Shown: positions 9,667-20,101, counted from the stretch's first letter. The stretch is 64,000 bases of DNA from Massilia sp. H-1 (GCA_024703915.1 CP087969.1:2232001-2296000); one strand, 5' to 3'. Translations and numbers: made by a program. Notes: generated by a model not told the origin, from the letters alone.

Positions 9667-11373
9667 GTGCAATCCACTTTCCGCATCATAGTATTGTCCC
9701 GGAAAGCGTTGTCCGTAGACTAATTTCCCCAATCCCGAGGGGTTTTCCTCCGGTATTGTGCTTCCGAACGGGTTCGAGTGCCATCTCCAGCGAGCGCGGT
9801 CCGCGGTATCCGCTATGAGTCGTGGCGTATTCAGATGGTCCGCAAACACGTAATAGGCAACACCATTAACAATAACCCCGACCGGTTGGGCTGCCAGCCA
9901 TATATGTTCGGTGACAGTTGCACCGGCCCTGTCGAGCTCGGCAAGAAGCAGCCCATTTTCGTCGAAAACGAAGTGCGTGGCGGATCCGTCTGTTGAACGC
10001 TTCGTGACGCGCTGTCTGGCACCGTTTCTCAAATAGTCTACTTTGACGGTTCCAGTCGTTACGCTACGCAGGCTGCGGAAAACCGTCAATGCTGAACGTA
10101 TGGATGCCGTCGCTGAGAAGTGATCCGCTTGCATCAGTCTGCCACTTTTTCGCGATCGGGCCTGCGACACTAGCGAGAAAATCTGTCGCAGGCGCATATT
10201 CATACGCATACGTTTTTCCGCCCACTGTCGCGCTCTTTCGATTTCCGGCGAGGTCGTACTCGTAGTGCTCCTGCAAGGCCAGGTTGCTTCCGCCGAAATA
10301 ATCAGTCACTCGATCTAAATCATCGTAAGCAAACTTCTGATTTCGTTGCGAATCGGAAGAATCCACAATTTCCTTGACGTTGCCCACGTCGTCGAAAGTC
10401 AAAGTCTTCTCGCTCGTTCCGAGAGAATATCGCGCAATTCGACCGTTGAGATCCTCTGAGCGCGTGTACTCGCCCATTCCCCCAACGCCATGAGCGCACC
10501 TCCGCGAATGGCGTGTATTTCGCTTTGCGATAGCAAGGTGGTCGCGCCAACACTTACCGCCGAAACGCGCTCCTTCTCGTAAGTGTAGGTGACTGTTTTG
10601 CCGGACGGGTACGTTAGCGTTTTCAGATTGCCAGCCGCATCATAGTCATAACGCACTTTGAAAGAGATACCACCGAATACCCTTACAACAGTTTCAATGC
10701 GCCCTTGCGCGTTGTAGGTCCGCGTCGTCGTCCCTGACTCATCGACCATGCCAGTGAGCCGTCCTTTCGCGTTTGCGCCAGCGTCGTACGTGAACGCGAT
10801 GGTCACTGCGTTAGCGGCGCTCATCGTTTTTAACCGATTGAGCGCGTCAGCGGACGAAAGTGAGTCCACCCGCGTTGGGGCCGATGTAGTCGACCTCCGA
10901 TTGAAACTTATTCCCTGTCGCCACATTACAAGGATTGCCTTCACATACCTTCGGCGTGCCCAGCTCCTTTCCTGCGTCGAAAAGTTGCCCGCCGATGCAA
11001 TAATTCTCGGTACCCCATGGGTATAGTTGAAACCCACTGGCACAGCTGTAGATTTTGTCGCGATACAGGATGGAACCGCCGCCGTACAAATCTTTTCACA
11101 TTTCTCGCCGGACCAAGTGTCCGTGGCGATCAGTGTGTACTCAACACCGTCGGTCTCGGTCCACGTATTGCGGCCGACTTCCTTCCAACTGCACAGTTCC
11201 CTTTGCCCCATGGAATATGCATGGCCCGCGTCGACGCTATCAAACAACATGAGGCCATCTTCGGGCGACGCAAACACCAGCAGGCGGTACCCTTCTTTTA
11301 CCTCTGCCTTACGGCACACATAATCACCGCCTTCCGCTTGGCACATGGGCGGAAGTTCAGGCACGGGCGTGCG

Positions 11374-11381
11374 AGCTGAGT
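11374..11381. repeat. Target-site duplication AGCTGAGT, left copy
   Basis: The eight bases AGCTGAGT directly precede the left end of the insertion sequence and recur at 12772-12779 directly after its right end. Eight-base duplications are typical of IS256-family transposition. Removing the element and one copy rejoins the RHS signal-peptide region. Confidence 0.85.
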
Positions 11382-11408
11382 GATCGTGTCCCGGGAAGTG
11401 GTGTATGA
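11382..11408 (+). repeat. IS left terminal inverted repeat
   Basis: 27 bases, exact reverse complement of 12745-12771. This is the transposase binding and cleavage end. Confidence 0.9.
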
Positions 11409-11515
11409 AGACGGCGCAAAGTTCAGCGCCAAGGCTTGAGTATTGATGAGGTGGCCATCGTGATTCGTGGGTAGGTTTGGGTTTGACGACCTTAAACCAG
11501 ACAGAGGAAACCACG

Positions 11516-12714
11516 ATGACCACACCTACTACTATGGCACTGTCGGAGCTCGCCGCAAAGGGAGCCGATGCCGATTTCATCAAACAAACGCTTCAATTTG
11601 CCTTGCAACGGCTCATGGAGATGGATGTCGAGGCACTGTGCAAGGCCGCCTACGGCGAACGCAGCGAAGAACGCGCCAACAGCCGCAACGGCTATCGCGA
11701 ACGCGCACTGGAAACGCGCGCTAAGCACAGTCGGCCTGAAGATACCCAAGCTGCGTACTGGGAGTTATTTCCCTGACTTCATTGAACCACGCAGGACGGC
11801 CGAGAAGGCGCTGACGGCGGTGATCCAGGAAGCATACATCCAAGGTATTTCCACCCGCTCCGTCGACGATCTGGTCAAAGCCATGGGCATGACTGGCGTG
11901 TCCAAGAGCCAGGTTTCGCGCCTGTGCGAAGAGATCGATGAACGCGTGCAGACATTCCTGCAACGCCCGATTGAAGGTGACTGGCCGTATCTGTGGATCG
12001 ATGCCACCTACGTCAAAACCCGGCAGGCAGGAAGAGTGGTGTCCGTGGCCGTAATAATCGCTGTGGCCGTCAACACGGATGGCGTGCGCGAGATCCTGGG
12101 TGTAGCGACCGGCGCGTCGGAAGCCGAGCCGTTCTGGACCGAGTTCCTGCGCAGCCTGACGCGGCGCGGCCTGCGCGGGGTGAAGTTGGTCATTTCGGAT
12201 GCGCACGAAGGCCTCAAGGCGGCCATCAGCAAGGTACTAAAGACGACCTGGCAGCGCTGCAAAGTCCACTTCCTGCGCAACGCCTTGGCTTACGCCAACA
12301 AGGGCCAGCGGCAGGCCGTGCTCGCTGTGATCAATACCATCTTCGTACAAGACAGTCCTGAATCGGCAAGCTCCCAGTGGCGCTTAGTCACTGACCAGCT
12401 GCGCGAGAAGTTCCCGAAATTGGCGACGATGATGGATGCTGCTGAACAGGACGTCCTGGCGTTCACTAGCTTCCCGCGCGCACCGACTCCAGATCCACAG
12501 CACCAATCCGCTTGAGCGGCTCAACGCCGAGGTAAAACGCCGAACCAACGTCGTGGGGATCTTCCCCAATGAACGCGCCATCATCCGGCTGGTTGGAGCT
12601 ATGATGATCGAACAGAATGACGAATGGGCGCTGCAGCGACGGTATATGCAGCTTGAAGGCTTGCAGTCGCTCTGTGAAAATCAGTCAGCACGGCTATCGG
12701 CCGTGATTAACTGA
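11516..12714 (+). CDS. IS256-family (Mutator-type, DDE) transposase (frame broken)
   Basis: Cuts and joins the ends of the surrounding element. Start ATG 11516 lies nine bases after the Shine-Dalgarno AGAGGAAA. The conserved Mutator signature is present: the first acidic residue in [10 protein letters not shown], the second in [13 protein letters not shown], and the glutamate in [15 protein letters not shown]. The DNA-binding N-terminal part has [18 protein letters not shown]. Breaks at 11719 (GCTAAGC for Ala-Gly in [12 protein letters not shown]) and 12478 (two bases lost from CGCGCG in FPRAHRLQ) match the two error classes seen elsewhere, so the real copy is probably intact. About 400 residues, normal for the family. 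Confidence 0.92.
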
Positions 12715-12744
12715 TCGCGAGCCCAGCCTCCCATGAATCACGAC

Positions 12745-12771
12745 TCATACACCACTTCCCGGGACACGATC
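12745..12771 (-). repeat. IS right terminal inverted repeat
   Basis: 27 bases, reverse complement of 11382-11408. Confidence 0.9.
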
Positions 12772-12779
12772 AGCTGAGT
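12772..12779. repeat. Target-site duplication AGCTGAGT, right copy
   Basis: Second copy of the eight bases at 11374-11381, immediately outside the right inverted repeat. Confidence 0.85.
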
Positions 12780-13168
12780 AGTAAAAGGACCGCGCCCAGT
12801 AGCAGAGACAGGAGAACGCGGAAAATCCAAGCTCCCGATAAAAGTGGTGTGGCAGGAAGCGGGAGGCCGTCAAAACTCGACATTCCAGGTAAATTGTTCA
12901 TGCGGTTGCAACAATGAAATTAGTTAAAATTTGGATAAACTTAATTATATACAACATTGTCGTTTTTACACATCACTTTCCAACTTTCGTTGCCAGGGTT
13001 GGAAATCGATCGCTGGGTAAGAGATTCTGATTGTTGCGACAGCAACGGACTAAAACCGCAGCACCAGATCTCGAGCTGGATGCACGGGAGCGGCCGCTGC
13101 GCAGGCTTGTTGGGCATGCTCGATCTGGGCGGCAGCTTGGCACATCTGGCCAGATCCTGACGCGAATA

Positions 13169-13566
13169 TCACGGCAGCGTCAGCAGCACCTTGACGCTGT
13201 CGTCCACCGCCGCCTTGTCGATGTAGCCGATCGCGCTCGGATCGGCCGCGATCGCCTTCTTGACCGCCGCATCCGTACCGTACGACTTGGGCATCGTGCC
13301 CTTCCCCGAAAACTCGATCTTGGCCCACACGGCTTCGACCTGGGCCAGCGTCTTGCCCGCCAGTTTCTGGTAGAAGTCGCGCCGGATGGCCGACTCCTTG
13401 CCCTGGTCGACCGGCGTGAACTGGTTCGATTTCCCCATGAAGAACTGGGCCGCCTGTTCGGTGAACATGCGCGAAGCGGGGTTGGCGGGATTGACCACCA
13501 CCACGATTTCAGCCTGGGCTTAAGCACGGCGGCCAGCAGCAGTGACGCGAAGAGTAGCTTGTTCAT
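13169..13566 (-). CDS. Short exported PstS-like phosphate/anion-binding protein (frame broken)
   Basis: About 132 residues with a signal peptide (MNKLLFASLLLAAV..AQA) and then EIVVVVNPANPAS, a PBP-like start. It has FFMGKSNQFTPVDQG and the C-terminal DPSAIGYIDKAAVDDSVKVLLTLP, which resembles the end of PstS-type binding proteins (GYID motif). It is only half the length of true PstS, so it is a one-lobe relative and its ligand is uncertain. The break at 13517 (CTTAAGCC for Pro-Ala or Leu-Ala at the signal-peptide end) is a corrupted GCCGGC. The start is nine bases behind the porin gene, so the two form an operon. Confidence 0.7.
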
Positions 13567-13575
13567 CGTCGTCTC

Positions 13576-14732
13576 CTAGAACAGGCGGTCGTATGCCAGC
13601 CGCAGCACGGTCACGTCGCCGCCGAAGTTGTGCGTGACATCCTTCTGGCGGTCGGCCTGCACCTTGAACGCGCTCTTGGCGTCGATGTCGTAGCGCAGCG
13701 TGAGCGAGGCGCGCCGGTACGACTGCGGCGCATACATGTCCGGCTGGTCGGTGCGTTCGGTGTAGCGCGCTAGTTCAGGAACGGAGTCCACTTGCCGAAG
13801 TGGTAGCTTAGCGCGCCGACGGTCCATGCTTAAGCGCCGTCACGCGGTAGCTTTAATGTCGAAGTCGCGCGTGAGCTGGGTCAGTTCGCTGAGCACGAAC
13901 CAATCCTCGAAGTCGAGATTGGCCGCCACGCCATACGCTTTCAGGTGCGCCCTGTCGTCCAGTTCTTCGACCGGATTTTCAGTGCGCACGGTCGTTTGCA
14001 TGTAGACCGCGCGCACGGTCAGCGGACCGTGCGTGGCTTCGACGTCGCCGCCGATCAGGCGGTTCCAGGTCACCCGGGTTTCGCTGTCGTAGTACAGGCG
14101 CTGGTACAGGGCATCGCGTACCTTCTCGCGCCCGGCGAACAGACTGGCGTTGAAGTTGGTCTCGCCCAGCGCCCCCTTGTAGCGCACGCTCGCGCCGTTG
14201 TAATTGGTCGCCTCCCAGCCGTACAGTTCGGGCGGCGGCGTCACCCACGGATAGGACACGCCGATGTCCTGGAAGTCCGAGTAGTAGTAGAGCGGAATGC
14301 GCTTGCGCCCGACCTGCACTTCCCACTGTTTGCTCAGCGCGAACGAGGCGTAGGCCCATTGCAGATTGGGGACCGAGTCGCTGCCGCGCACCACCACCTG
14401 CCCCACCAGATTGATCTTCGGGCTGAGCGTGTACTTGGCCTGGATCCCCGCCCGCGATTCCGGGTACATCGAAAAACGCTTGCTGTAGATGCTTAAGCAT
14501 TGCCCCAGTCGGCGATGTAGCAGGGACAGGGGTGGCCATCGATGGCGTCCGGGCCCAGGTAGTCGGCGCCCAGGTCGCCGCTGACCCGTCCGCCCACCAG
14601 CGACAGAAAGCCGGACAGCTTGAGCGCGGACGGCGCTTCGTCGTCGGCCGCGTGGAGCGGCCCGGCACAGCAGAGGGAAATGGCGAGGGTGACGGCCGCG
14701 CTGCGGCCAGGACGAGAAAGAAATACGGGCAT
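13576..14732 (-). CDS. Outer-membrane porin-like beta-barrel protein (frame broken)
   Basis: About 385 residues: a signal peptide (AAVTLAISLCCAGPLHA) then alternating strands such as LKLSGFLSLVGGRVSG, QWEVQVGRKRIPLYYYSDFQDIGVSYPW and SLTLRYDIDAKSAFKVQADRQ, ending in the aromatic YDRLF expected of an outer-membrane barrel. Breaks at 14493 and 13830 both show GCTTAAGC, and there is another near 13771. The ribosome site AAAGGAGAA precedes ATG 14732. It is paired with the small binding protein downstream. I cannot say what solute it passes. Confidence 0.75.
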
Positions 14733-14863
14733 GGCGTTCTCCTTTTCTGTGGAAAAGTATAACGCCGTGCCCGAGAGGAATTACAAGATCGCTAATGCCA
14801 GCAAGGGTTTCGTACAAAAATGCAACGGAACATTGGCGGCGTTGAAATCTTAGTTTTTGTGAA

Positions 14864-15944
14864 TCAGAGGTGGCGCAGCGGGTGCGCAGAGTAAGCCACA
14901 CGGGCGCGAAGAAGCGCTCGACCATCTGCGGCGTGACCTCGGCCAGCGTGGCGGGGTTCCACTTGGGCGCATTGTCCTTGTCGATGACGAGCGCGCGCAC
15001 GCCTTCGAGCACTTCGCCGTGTTCGAAGTTATGGCGCACCATCGTGCGTTCCATGCGCAGGCAGTCGGCCACGCCGAGCGCGGCGCCGCGCTGGAGCAGC
15101 TCGTGCGTCACGCACATCATCAGCGGCGAGCGCTGGGCCATGGCGGCCAGCGCCTTTTGCGCGAAGGCGTCGCTGTCGGTCGCGAGCGACGCCATGATGG
15201 CAGGCACATCATGCGCGCCGAAATGGCGGTCGATGGCGGCGCGCTGTTCCGCGAGCACGCTGGCGCCTGCCTGGTCCGCGAACGGCGCGGCGAAGGCGGC
15301 AATGGCGGCGCGCAGCTGGGCGCCCGGCGTGGCCGCGATCAGCGCGGCCAACGCGCTCATCTGTGCTTGCGGGACGAACAGGTCGGCCAGGCCCACGTAC
15401 AGCGCGTCGGCCGCGCCCACGGTCAGCCCGGTCAGGCCCAGGTAATTGCCGAGCTGGCCAGGCGCGTGCGACAGGAAATGACTGCCGCCCACGTCCGGGA
15501 ACAGGCCGATGTTCACTTCCGGCATGGCCATCTTGGTTTTCTCGGTCACGATGCGGATGCCGCAATCGGGACCGCCCTGGGCGATGCCCATGCCGCCGCC
15601 CATGACCACGCCGTCCATCAGCGCCACGTAAGGCTTCGGATAGAAATGGATCAGGTGGTTGAGCGCGTATTCTTCCGTGAAAAAATCTTCCAGCAGCGCT
15701 GCCGCCCATCGGCGTGGCATGGCCGACTTCGTGGAAGAAGCGGATGTCGCCGCCCGCGCACAGGGCCTTTTCGCTGCTGCTGCCGAGCACGACCGCATCG
15801 ATGGCGGCGTCGTCGCGCCAGGCCAGCAGCACCGTGGTCAGGTCGCGCACCATGTCCAGCGACAGTGAATTGAGTGCCTTCGGTCGGTCGAGGGTGATGA
15901 TGCCGGTACGGTTGGCAACGCGGGTCTGGACAGAATTCGCTCAT
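14864..15944 (-). CDS. Enoyl-CoA hydratase/isomerase family protein, 3-hydroxyisobutyryl-CoA hydrolase type (frame broken)
   Basis: Crotonase-fold enzyme. The ECH_2 subgroup is indicated by the length (about 360 residues), the oxyanion-hole segments SSEKALCAGGDIRFFHE and KPYVALMDGVVMGGGMGIA, and MPEVNIGLFPDVGGSHFLS. The family member acting in valine breakdown hydrolyses 3-hydroxyisobutyryl-CoA; other CoA esters are possible. The start is ATG 15944. Breaks lie near 15880, near 15705 (Ala-Leu-Leu-Glu), and at about 14905, where CTTACTCT replaces Pro-Ala (VWPAAHPLRHL), another corrupted GCCGGC. In relatives hpf is followed by ptsN, so its presence here may mark a rearrangement. Confidence 0.82.
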
Positions 15945-16043
15945 GGTGGTCGGTAGTGAGGTAGAAAGCCGCTATTTTACGTCGCCGCCGACCAACGGGC
16001 GACCATCAGAGGCTAAGTCACGAAATTCAGAGCCGCTGCCACG

Positions 16044-16124
16044 TCGCCCTCGCGAAGGCGGGGGCCCATAGCACGTTGCCGAATTCGGAAGCGTGCTACA
16101 GGGCCCCCGCCTTCGCGAGGGCGA
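16044..16124. repeat. Perfect 24-base inverted repeat (long hairpin element)
   Basis: Arms 16044-16067 and 16101-16124 are exact reverse complements (TCGCCCTCGCGAAGGCGG start), with an inner 6-base pair AGCACG/CGTGCT extending the stem. There is no T-run, so it is not a simple terminator. It lies between the convergent-side ends of hpf and the hydratase gene and looks like a dispersed palindromic repeat of the REP type. Confidence 0.7.
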
Positions 16125-16168
16125 TGTAGCGGTGTGCCAAGTTCCTCATTTCTCCCGACGTCAAATGC

Positions 16169-16191
16169 AAAAGGGCGCCGGATAGGCGCCC
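16169..16191 (-). terminator. Rho-independent terminator of the rpoN-hpf operon
   Basis: On the minus strand GGGCGCC-TATCC-GGCGCCC is followed by TTTT, 25 bases after the hpf stop. A seven-base GC stem plus a U tract is a good intrinsic terminator. If real, transcription of the operon ends here and does not continue to ptsN. Confidence 0.75.
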
Positions 16192-16215
16192 TCCTTTCAA
16201 GAAGTCCCGGCTGGC

Positions 16216-16572
16216 TTATGCCGCCGCTGCTGGAATTTCTTCTTCAGGCATGTGCTTGATGGCCTGGTGATTATGGTCCTGGACCTTGTTTTTGTACTTC
16301 ATGACCTGGCGGTCGAGTTTGTCGATCAGACAGTCAATGGCGGCATACAGATCGTGCGACAGGCTTTCCACGTACACGGTTTTTCCCGACAGGCGCAGAT
16401 TGATCTCGGCCTTTTGGCGTTTTTCTTTTTCAGTCAGGTTATCTACGGTCAGGATGACGGCAATGTCGATCACGTGATCGAAATGGCGTTTTACTCGCTC
16501 AAGCTTGGTTTGTACGTATTCACGGATGGCTGGGGTCACTTCGAGATGATGTCCGCTAATTGTGAGATTCAT
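16216..16572 (-). CDS. hpf: Ribosome hibernation-promoting factor, short form
   Basis: Binds the decoding region of idle ribosomes and dimerises or inactivates them in stationary phase. 118 residues: [34 protein letters not shown] start, [26 protein letters not shown] core, and a [10 protein letters not shown] tail. The ATG at 16572 is preferred over the GTG two codons upstream because GGAG lies at proper distance. It follows rpoN, as in nearly all proteobacteria, and is one of the few genes here with an unbroken frame. Confidence 0.93.
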   Translation of the reverse strand: MNLTISGHHLEVTPAIREYVQTKLERVKRHFDHVIDIAVILTVDNLTEKEKRQKAEINLRLSGKTVYVESLSHDLYAAIDCLIDKLDRQVMKYKNKVQDHNHQAIKHMPEEEIPAAAA

Positions 16573-16640
16573 ACACACTCCTTTGATGATGTCACTTTCT
16601 GTTCATGCGCGAGGCAGAGGAACAGCGTAAATACTGCGAT

Positions 16641-18115
16641 TTACAGACATTTTCTGAGGCTGACGGGCGGGATTTTGAGTGCTTCGCGGTACTTTGCAAC
16701 GGTGCGGCGAGCAATGACCATACCCTGTTCCCCCAGCATGTCCGCAATCTTACTGTCGGATAATGGATTTTTAGGGTCTTCTGCTCCTGTCAATTGCACG
16801 ATGAGTGCGCGGATCGCCGTGGAACTTGCTTCTCCCCCGCTTCCAGTGGCGACATGGCTGCCAAAAAAGTACTTCAGTTCGAACATGCCGTGCGGGGTCA
16901 GCATGTATTTCTGCGTTGTTACACGAGAAATAGTACTCTCATGTAAAACCAAGTGTATCAGCTATTTCACGCAAAACAAGGGGACGCATGGCAACCGCGC
17001 CATGGGAGAAGAAATTGCGCTGCCGCTCAACAATAGCCTCGGAGACACGCAAGATGGTGTCGAAACGCTGGCGCATGTTCTTGATCAGCCACTTCGCTTC
17101 CTGCAGCTGGGCGCCCATCTGGCCTTCGCCCTTGCCCTGTTTGAGCAGGTTGGCGTACATGCTGTTCACGCGCAGGCGCGGCATGACATCGTTATTGAGC
17201 GAGACCGACCAGCCATTCTTCGCCTTGCGCACGATGACGTCCGGGACCACGTAGTCCGACACGTCGGAGGCGAACACCGCGCCCGGATGCGGATTGCAGT
17301 TGCGGATCACGCACTGCGCTTCGCGCAAATCTTCGTCGTCGCAGTCGAGCGCTTTTTTCAGCTTGTTGAATTCGCTGGGCGAACCAGGCCAGGTGGTTTT
17401 CGACGATCGCCAGCGCCATGCGCCGCGTGACCATCGGGATGCCCTTCATGGCGCGGATCTGCAGCGCCAGGCATTCGGACGCGCAGCGCGCCCACGCCCA
17501 CCGGGTCGAAGCTTTGCAGCAGCGACAGCGCGGTCTTGAGTTCGTCGGCGTCGATCTCCAGTTCGGGCGGCATGCGCTCGTGGATCTCTTCCAGCGTTTC
17601 GGTCAGATAGCCGTTGTCGTCGAGCGCGTCGACGATCAGTTCGACCAGTGCGCGGTCACGCGCTTCGAGCACCGTCACACGCATCTGTTCCATCAGGTGT
17701 TCGCGCAGCGTGATGGCGCTGGCCTTCCAGCTGCGGGCGCGAGTCTTCGTCGTCCGAGCCTTTCGAGCGGCCCAGTTCACCCCAGTCGCTGTCGCTCTCG
17801 CTGCTTCTAAGCGCGTCACCTTCGCTCGCCGTCCGCGCCTTCCAGCTTCGCTTGGCAGCCGGCGCATCCTGCGCGCCCGGTTCCGGCGGCGCCTCGGCCG
17901 GCTGCGCTGGTGGCGCTGATGGCGCCGTCGGCCAGCAGGCGCACCGAGTGGTCGAGCGGATCGTCGAGCCGCTCGAGCAGCGGATTGTCGGTCAGCAGCT
18001 GCTCGAGTTCCTGGTGCAGTTCGAGCGTGGACAACTGCAGCAGACGAATCGACTGCTGCAGCTGCGGCGTGAGCGCAAGGTGTTGAGAAGTGCGAAGTTG
18101 AAGTGACTGTTTCAT
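16641..18115 (-). CDS. rpoN: RNA polymerase sigma-54 factor (frame broken)
   Basis: Alternative sigma factor for enhancer-dependent promoters. The N-terminal glutamine-rich region I is [28 protein letters not shown]; the core-binding region has [21 protein letters not shown]; the C-terminal RpoN box [10 protein letters not shown] is intact (about 16690). Full length about 490 residues. The frame breaks repeatedly in the acidic linker (17750-17900), near 17490, 17385 and 16945. It starts one base after the lptB stop, so the two are cotranscribed. Confidence 0.93.
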
Positions 18116-18116
18116 C

Positions 18117-18871
18117 TTACATGCGGAAGTGTTCACCCAGATAAACGCGGCGTACCGATTCGTCTGCAATGATGTCGTCCGGTAGCCCGATGCCAGCACC
18201 GCACCCTGGTTGATGATGTAGGCGCGGTCGCAGATGCCGAGCGTTTCGCGCACATTGTGATCGGTGATCAGCACGCCGATGCCGCGCTCCTTGAGGAAGC
18301 GCACGATGCGCTGGATCTCGATCACGGCGATCGGATCGACGCCTGGCTGAACGGCTCGTCGAGCAGCACGAAGCGCGGGTTGGTCGCCAGCGCGCGCGGA
18401 TCTCGACCCGGCGCCGCTCGCCGCCCGAGAGCGACATCGCCTGGCTCTCGCGCAGCTTTTCGATCTGCAGATCGGCCAGCAGGGTGTCGAGGCGGACGTT
18501 GATCTCGGCCTTGGTCAGGGCCTTGCCGTCGACGCGCTGCAGTTCCAGCACGGCGCGGATATTTTCTTCCACCGTCAGGCGCCGGAACACCGACGCTTCC
18601 TGCGGCAGGTACGACAGGCCGAGCGTGGCGCGGCGGTGGATCGGCAGGCTCGAAATATCGACCCCGCTGATGTCGATCGAACCGGCGTCCGACGGCACCA
18701 GGCCGACGATCATGTAGAACGAGGTGGTCTTGCTTAGGCGCCGTTGGGACCGAGCAGGCCCACCACTTCGCCGCATTCGACCTGCAGCGAGACGTCGCGC
18801 ACCACCAGCTTCTTGCCGTAACTTTTCTGCAGACCGCGAACGATCAGCGTACTGCCGCAGCGCGATTCCAT
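18117..18871 (-). CDS. lptB: LPS export ABC transporter ATP-binding protein (frame broken)
   Basis: ATPase that drives lipopolysaccharide extraction from the inner membrane with LptFG. Walker A GPNGAGKTT is split at 18733 (GCTTAGGC for Ala-Gly). The Q-loop is [11 protein letters not shown], signature LSGGERRR, Walker B LLDEPFAGVDP (broken near 18345-18400), and the H-loop [11 protein letters not shown]-terminal [16 protein letters not shown] is typical of LptB. The start ATG overlaps the lptA stop (TAATG at 18869-18873). Length about 250 residues. Confidence 0.93.
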
Positions 18872-19479
18872 TATTGGGTTCCCGTCGGTGCGGGCACGGC
18901 CAGTGTGACCGGCGCCGCTGGCAGCGTGGCCGCCGGTGCTTAAAGCTTGGGCTTGCGCGGCGCGATGATCAGCATGCCGCGCGGTGCGCCCGGCTTGGTG
19001 ACGCCGCTGGCGTCGTTGCAGGGCCGCGAACACTTCGCGGATGCTGTCGTAGGTGATGAATTCGCTCTTGATCTCATCGGTCAGGCGTTCCCCGTCCAGC
19101 TGGCGGATGCGCGCGCCCGAGAACAGCTTCATGACCGCGCTGCGCTCGTCGTACTCGATGCGCTGGGCTTCGCCTTCGACAAACAGGGCCGGTCCGCCGT
19201 CGCGCTTCTGACGGAAGTTGGCCGGTTTGCTGCCGCTGGTGGTCAGCGTGACCTGCATGTCGTCGTCCGGCGTCTGGCGGATCACGGCCTTGTCGGCCTT
19301 GAGCACCAGCGTGCCCTTGGTGACGATCACGTTGCCGGTCAGGGTGGTGACCTGGGTGACGTCGTCCACGTGCAGCGAATCGTATTCGATCACGGCTTGC
19401 TTGCTTTGGCGTCGGCCTTCTCGGCCGCCGCGTTCATCGCGGCCAGACTGATCAAGGCAAATGCGAAAATTTTCTTCAT
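18871..19479 (-). CDS. lptA: LPS transport periplasmic protein LptA (frame broken)
   Basis: Forms the periplasmic bridge that carries LPS to the outer membrane. Signal peptide MKKIFAFALISLAAMNAAA, then the jellyroll repeats EYDSLHVDDVTQVTTLTGNVIVTKGTLVLKADKAVI and EGEAQRIEYDERSAVMKLFSGARIRQLDGERLTDEIKSEFITYDS, the LptA family signature. Breaks lie near 19395, 19015 and at 18941 (GCTTAAAGC). About 203 residues. It sits between lptC and lptB with 26- and minus 1-base spacing. Confidence 0.9.
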
Positions 19480-19505
19480 GTTGTTATGGCCTGGTTGCGT
19501 GGCGC

Positions 19506-20101
19506 TCAGCGCGCCGCTTTGGGTGGGTAGACGATGTGCCCCTTGGAGCGGAAATCGATCTGCCGTGTTGCGTTATTGGCCTGCATGCCGACCCCGGTGA
19601 CGGTCGAGGCGCCCAGCACCATCGTCACCTTCTGGTCCGATTCCATCCGGTCTTCGTCCGGGAACACCGTCAGCGCCTCGGTCTTGAGGCGCAGATAGCG
19701 CGCTCGGCGACTGCGGGCGGTGAATGTCGACGTTACCGCTCAGCTCGACCTTGTCCTCGGCGTGAAAAATGCGCGCGCTCTGCGACGTCACGGTCATGGT
19801 CGGCTGTCCCGGCACGATGGTCTTGAGGACCGGCTTTTCCACGTCCGACGCGTCGTTGGCCTAAGCAGGTGGGTCAGCTTGTCGCCGTAAAACAGGTAAT
19901 GCGGCTGGCCGTTGGCGTCCATCCGCACGAAACTGAATTTCTCGACGATGTAATCCGGCTCGTCGCGCGAGGGATTGACACTGAGCTCACTGTCGTCGCG
20001 CTGCATCACCTGCAGCAGCCAGAAGCTGCTTAGATGGCGAAGAAGATCCCCGCCACCATGGTGAGCAGGATGCGCCAGCGGTGGGCGGTACGCTTATGCA
20101 T
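19506..20101 (-). CDS. lptC: LPS export protein LptC (frame broken)
   Basis: Bitopic inner-membrane protein that hands LPS from LptBFG to LptA. An N-terminal basic segment and single helix (RWRILLTMVAGIFFAI..FWLLQVM) are followed by the periplasmic domain: PDYIVEKFSFVRMDANGQPHYLFYGDKLTH, TVTSQSARIFHAEDKVELSGNVDI. Breaks are at 20030 (TAAGC inside the membrane helix), 19862 (GCCTAAGC) and near 19702. About 198 residues. The ATG at 20101 abuts the kdsC stop. Confidence 0.88.

Larger units (their letters stand above)
11382..12771 (+). mobile_element. IS256-family insertion sequence, complete, 1390 bp
   Basis: Bounded by perfect 27-base inverted repeats (11382-11408 and 12745-12771, beginning GATCGTGTCCCGGGAAGTGG). 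It is flanked by the 8-base direct repeat AGCTGAGT and carries a single Mutator-type transposase. Length, repeats and duplication size all fit the IS256 family. It has inserted in the RHS toxin gene, opposite to its reading direction, between the signal peptide and the mature part. The undamaged ends and perfect duplication point to a recent insertion. Confidence 0.93.
9175..12901 (-). pseudogene. RHS repeat-associated toxin protein with HEXXH metallopeptidase-like tip, split by an IS256 insertion
   Basis: Reads from ATG 12901 with a signal peptide (RVLLSLLLGAVLLLL, then Ala-Arg-Ala). It is interrupted at 12771-11382 by the insertion sequence and continues to 9175. Mature text holds cysteine-rich PPMCQAEGGDYVC, then YD repeats such as YDAAGNLKTLTYPSGKTVTY and YDLAGNRKSATVGGKTYAYEY, and the core end YYDAESGLHYNYFRDYDP..DPIGLRGG. 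After DPLGL comes a distinct tip of about 120 residues carrying YYHEAGHFTW, an HEXXH zinc-binding motif, so the effector may be a zinc metallopeptidase. RHS proteins deliver such tips to rival cells. Frame breaks occur near 10860, 10480 and 10075. The insertion would abolish expression unless a promoter lies inside the element. Confidence 0.8.

Noticed and set aside
16044..16124. Terminator call for the 24-base hairpin
   Set aside because: No U-run follows on either strand, and a good hpf terminator already lies at 16169-16191.
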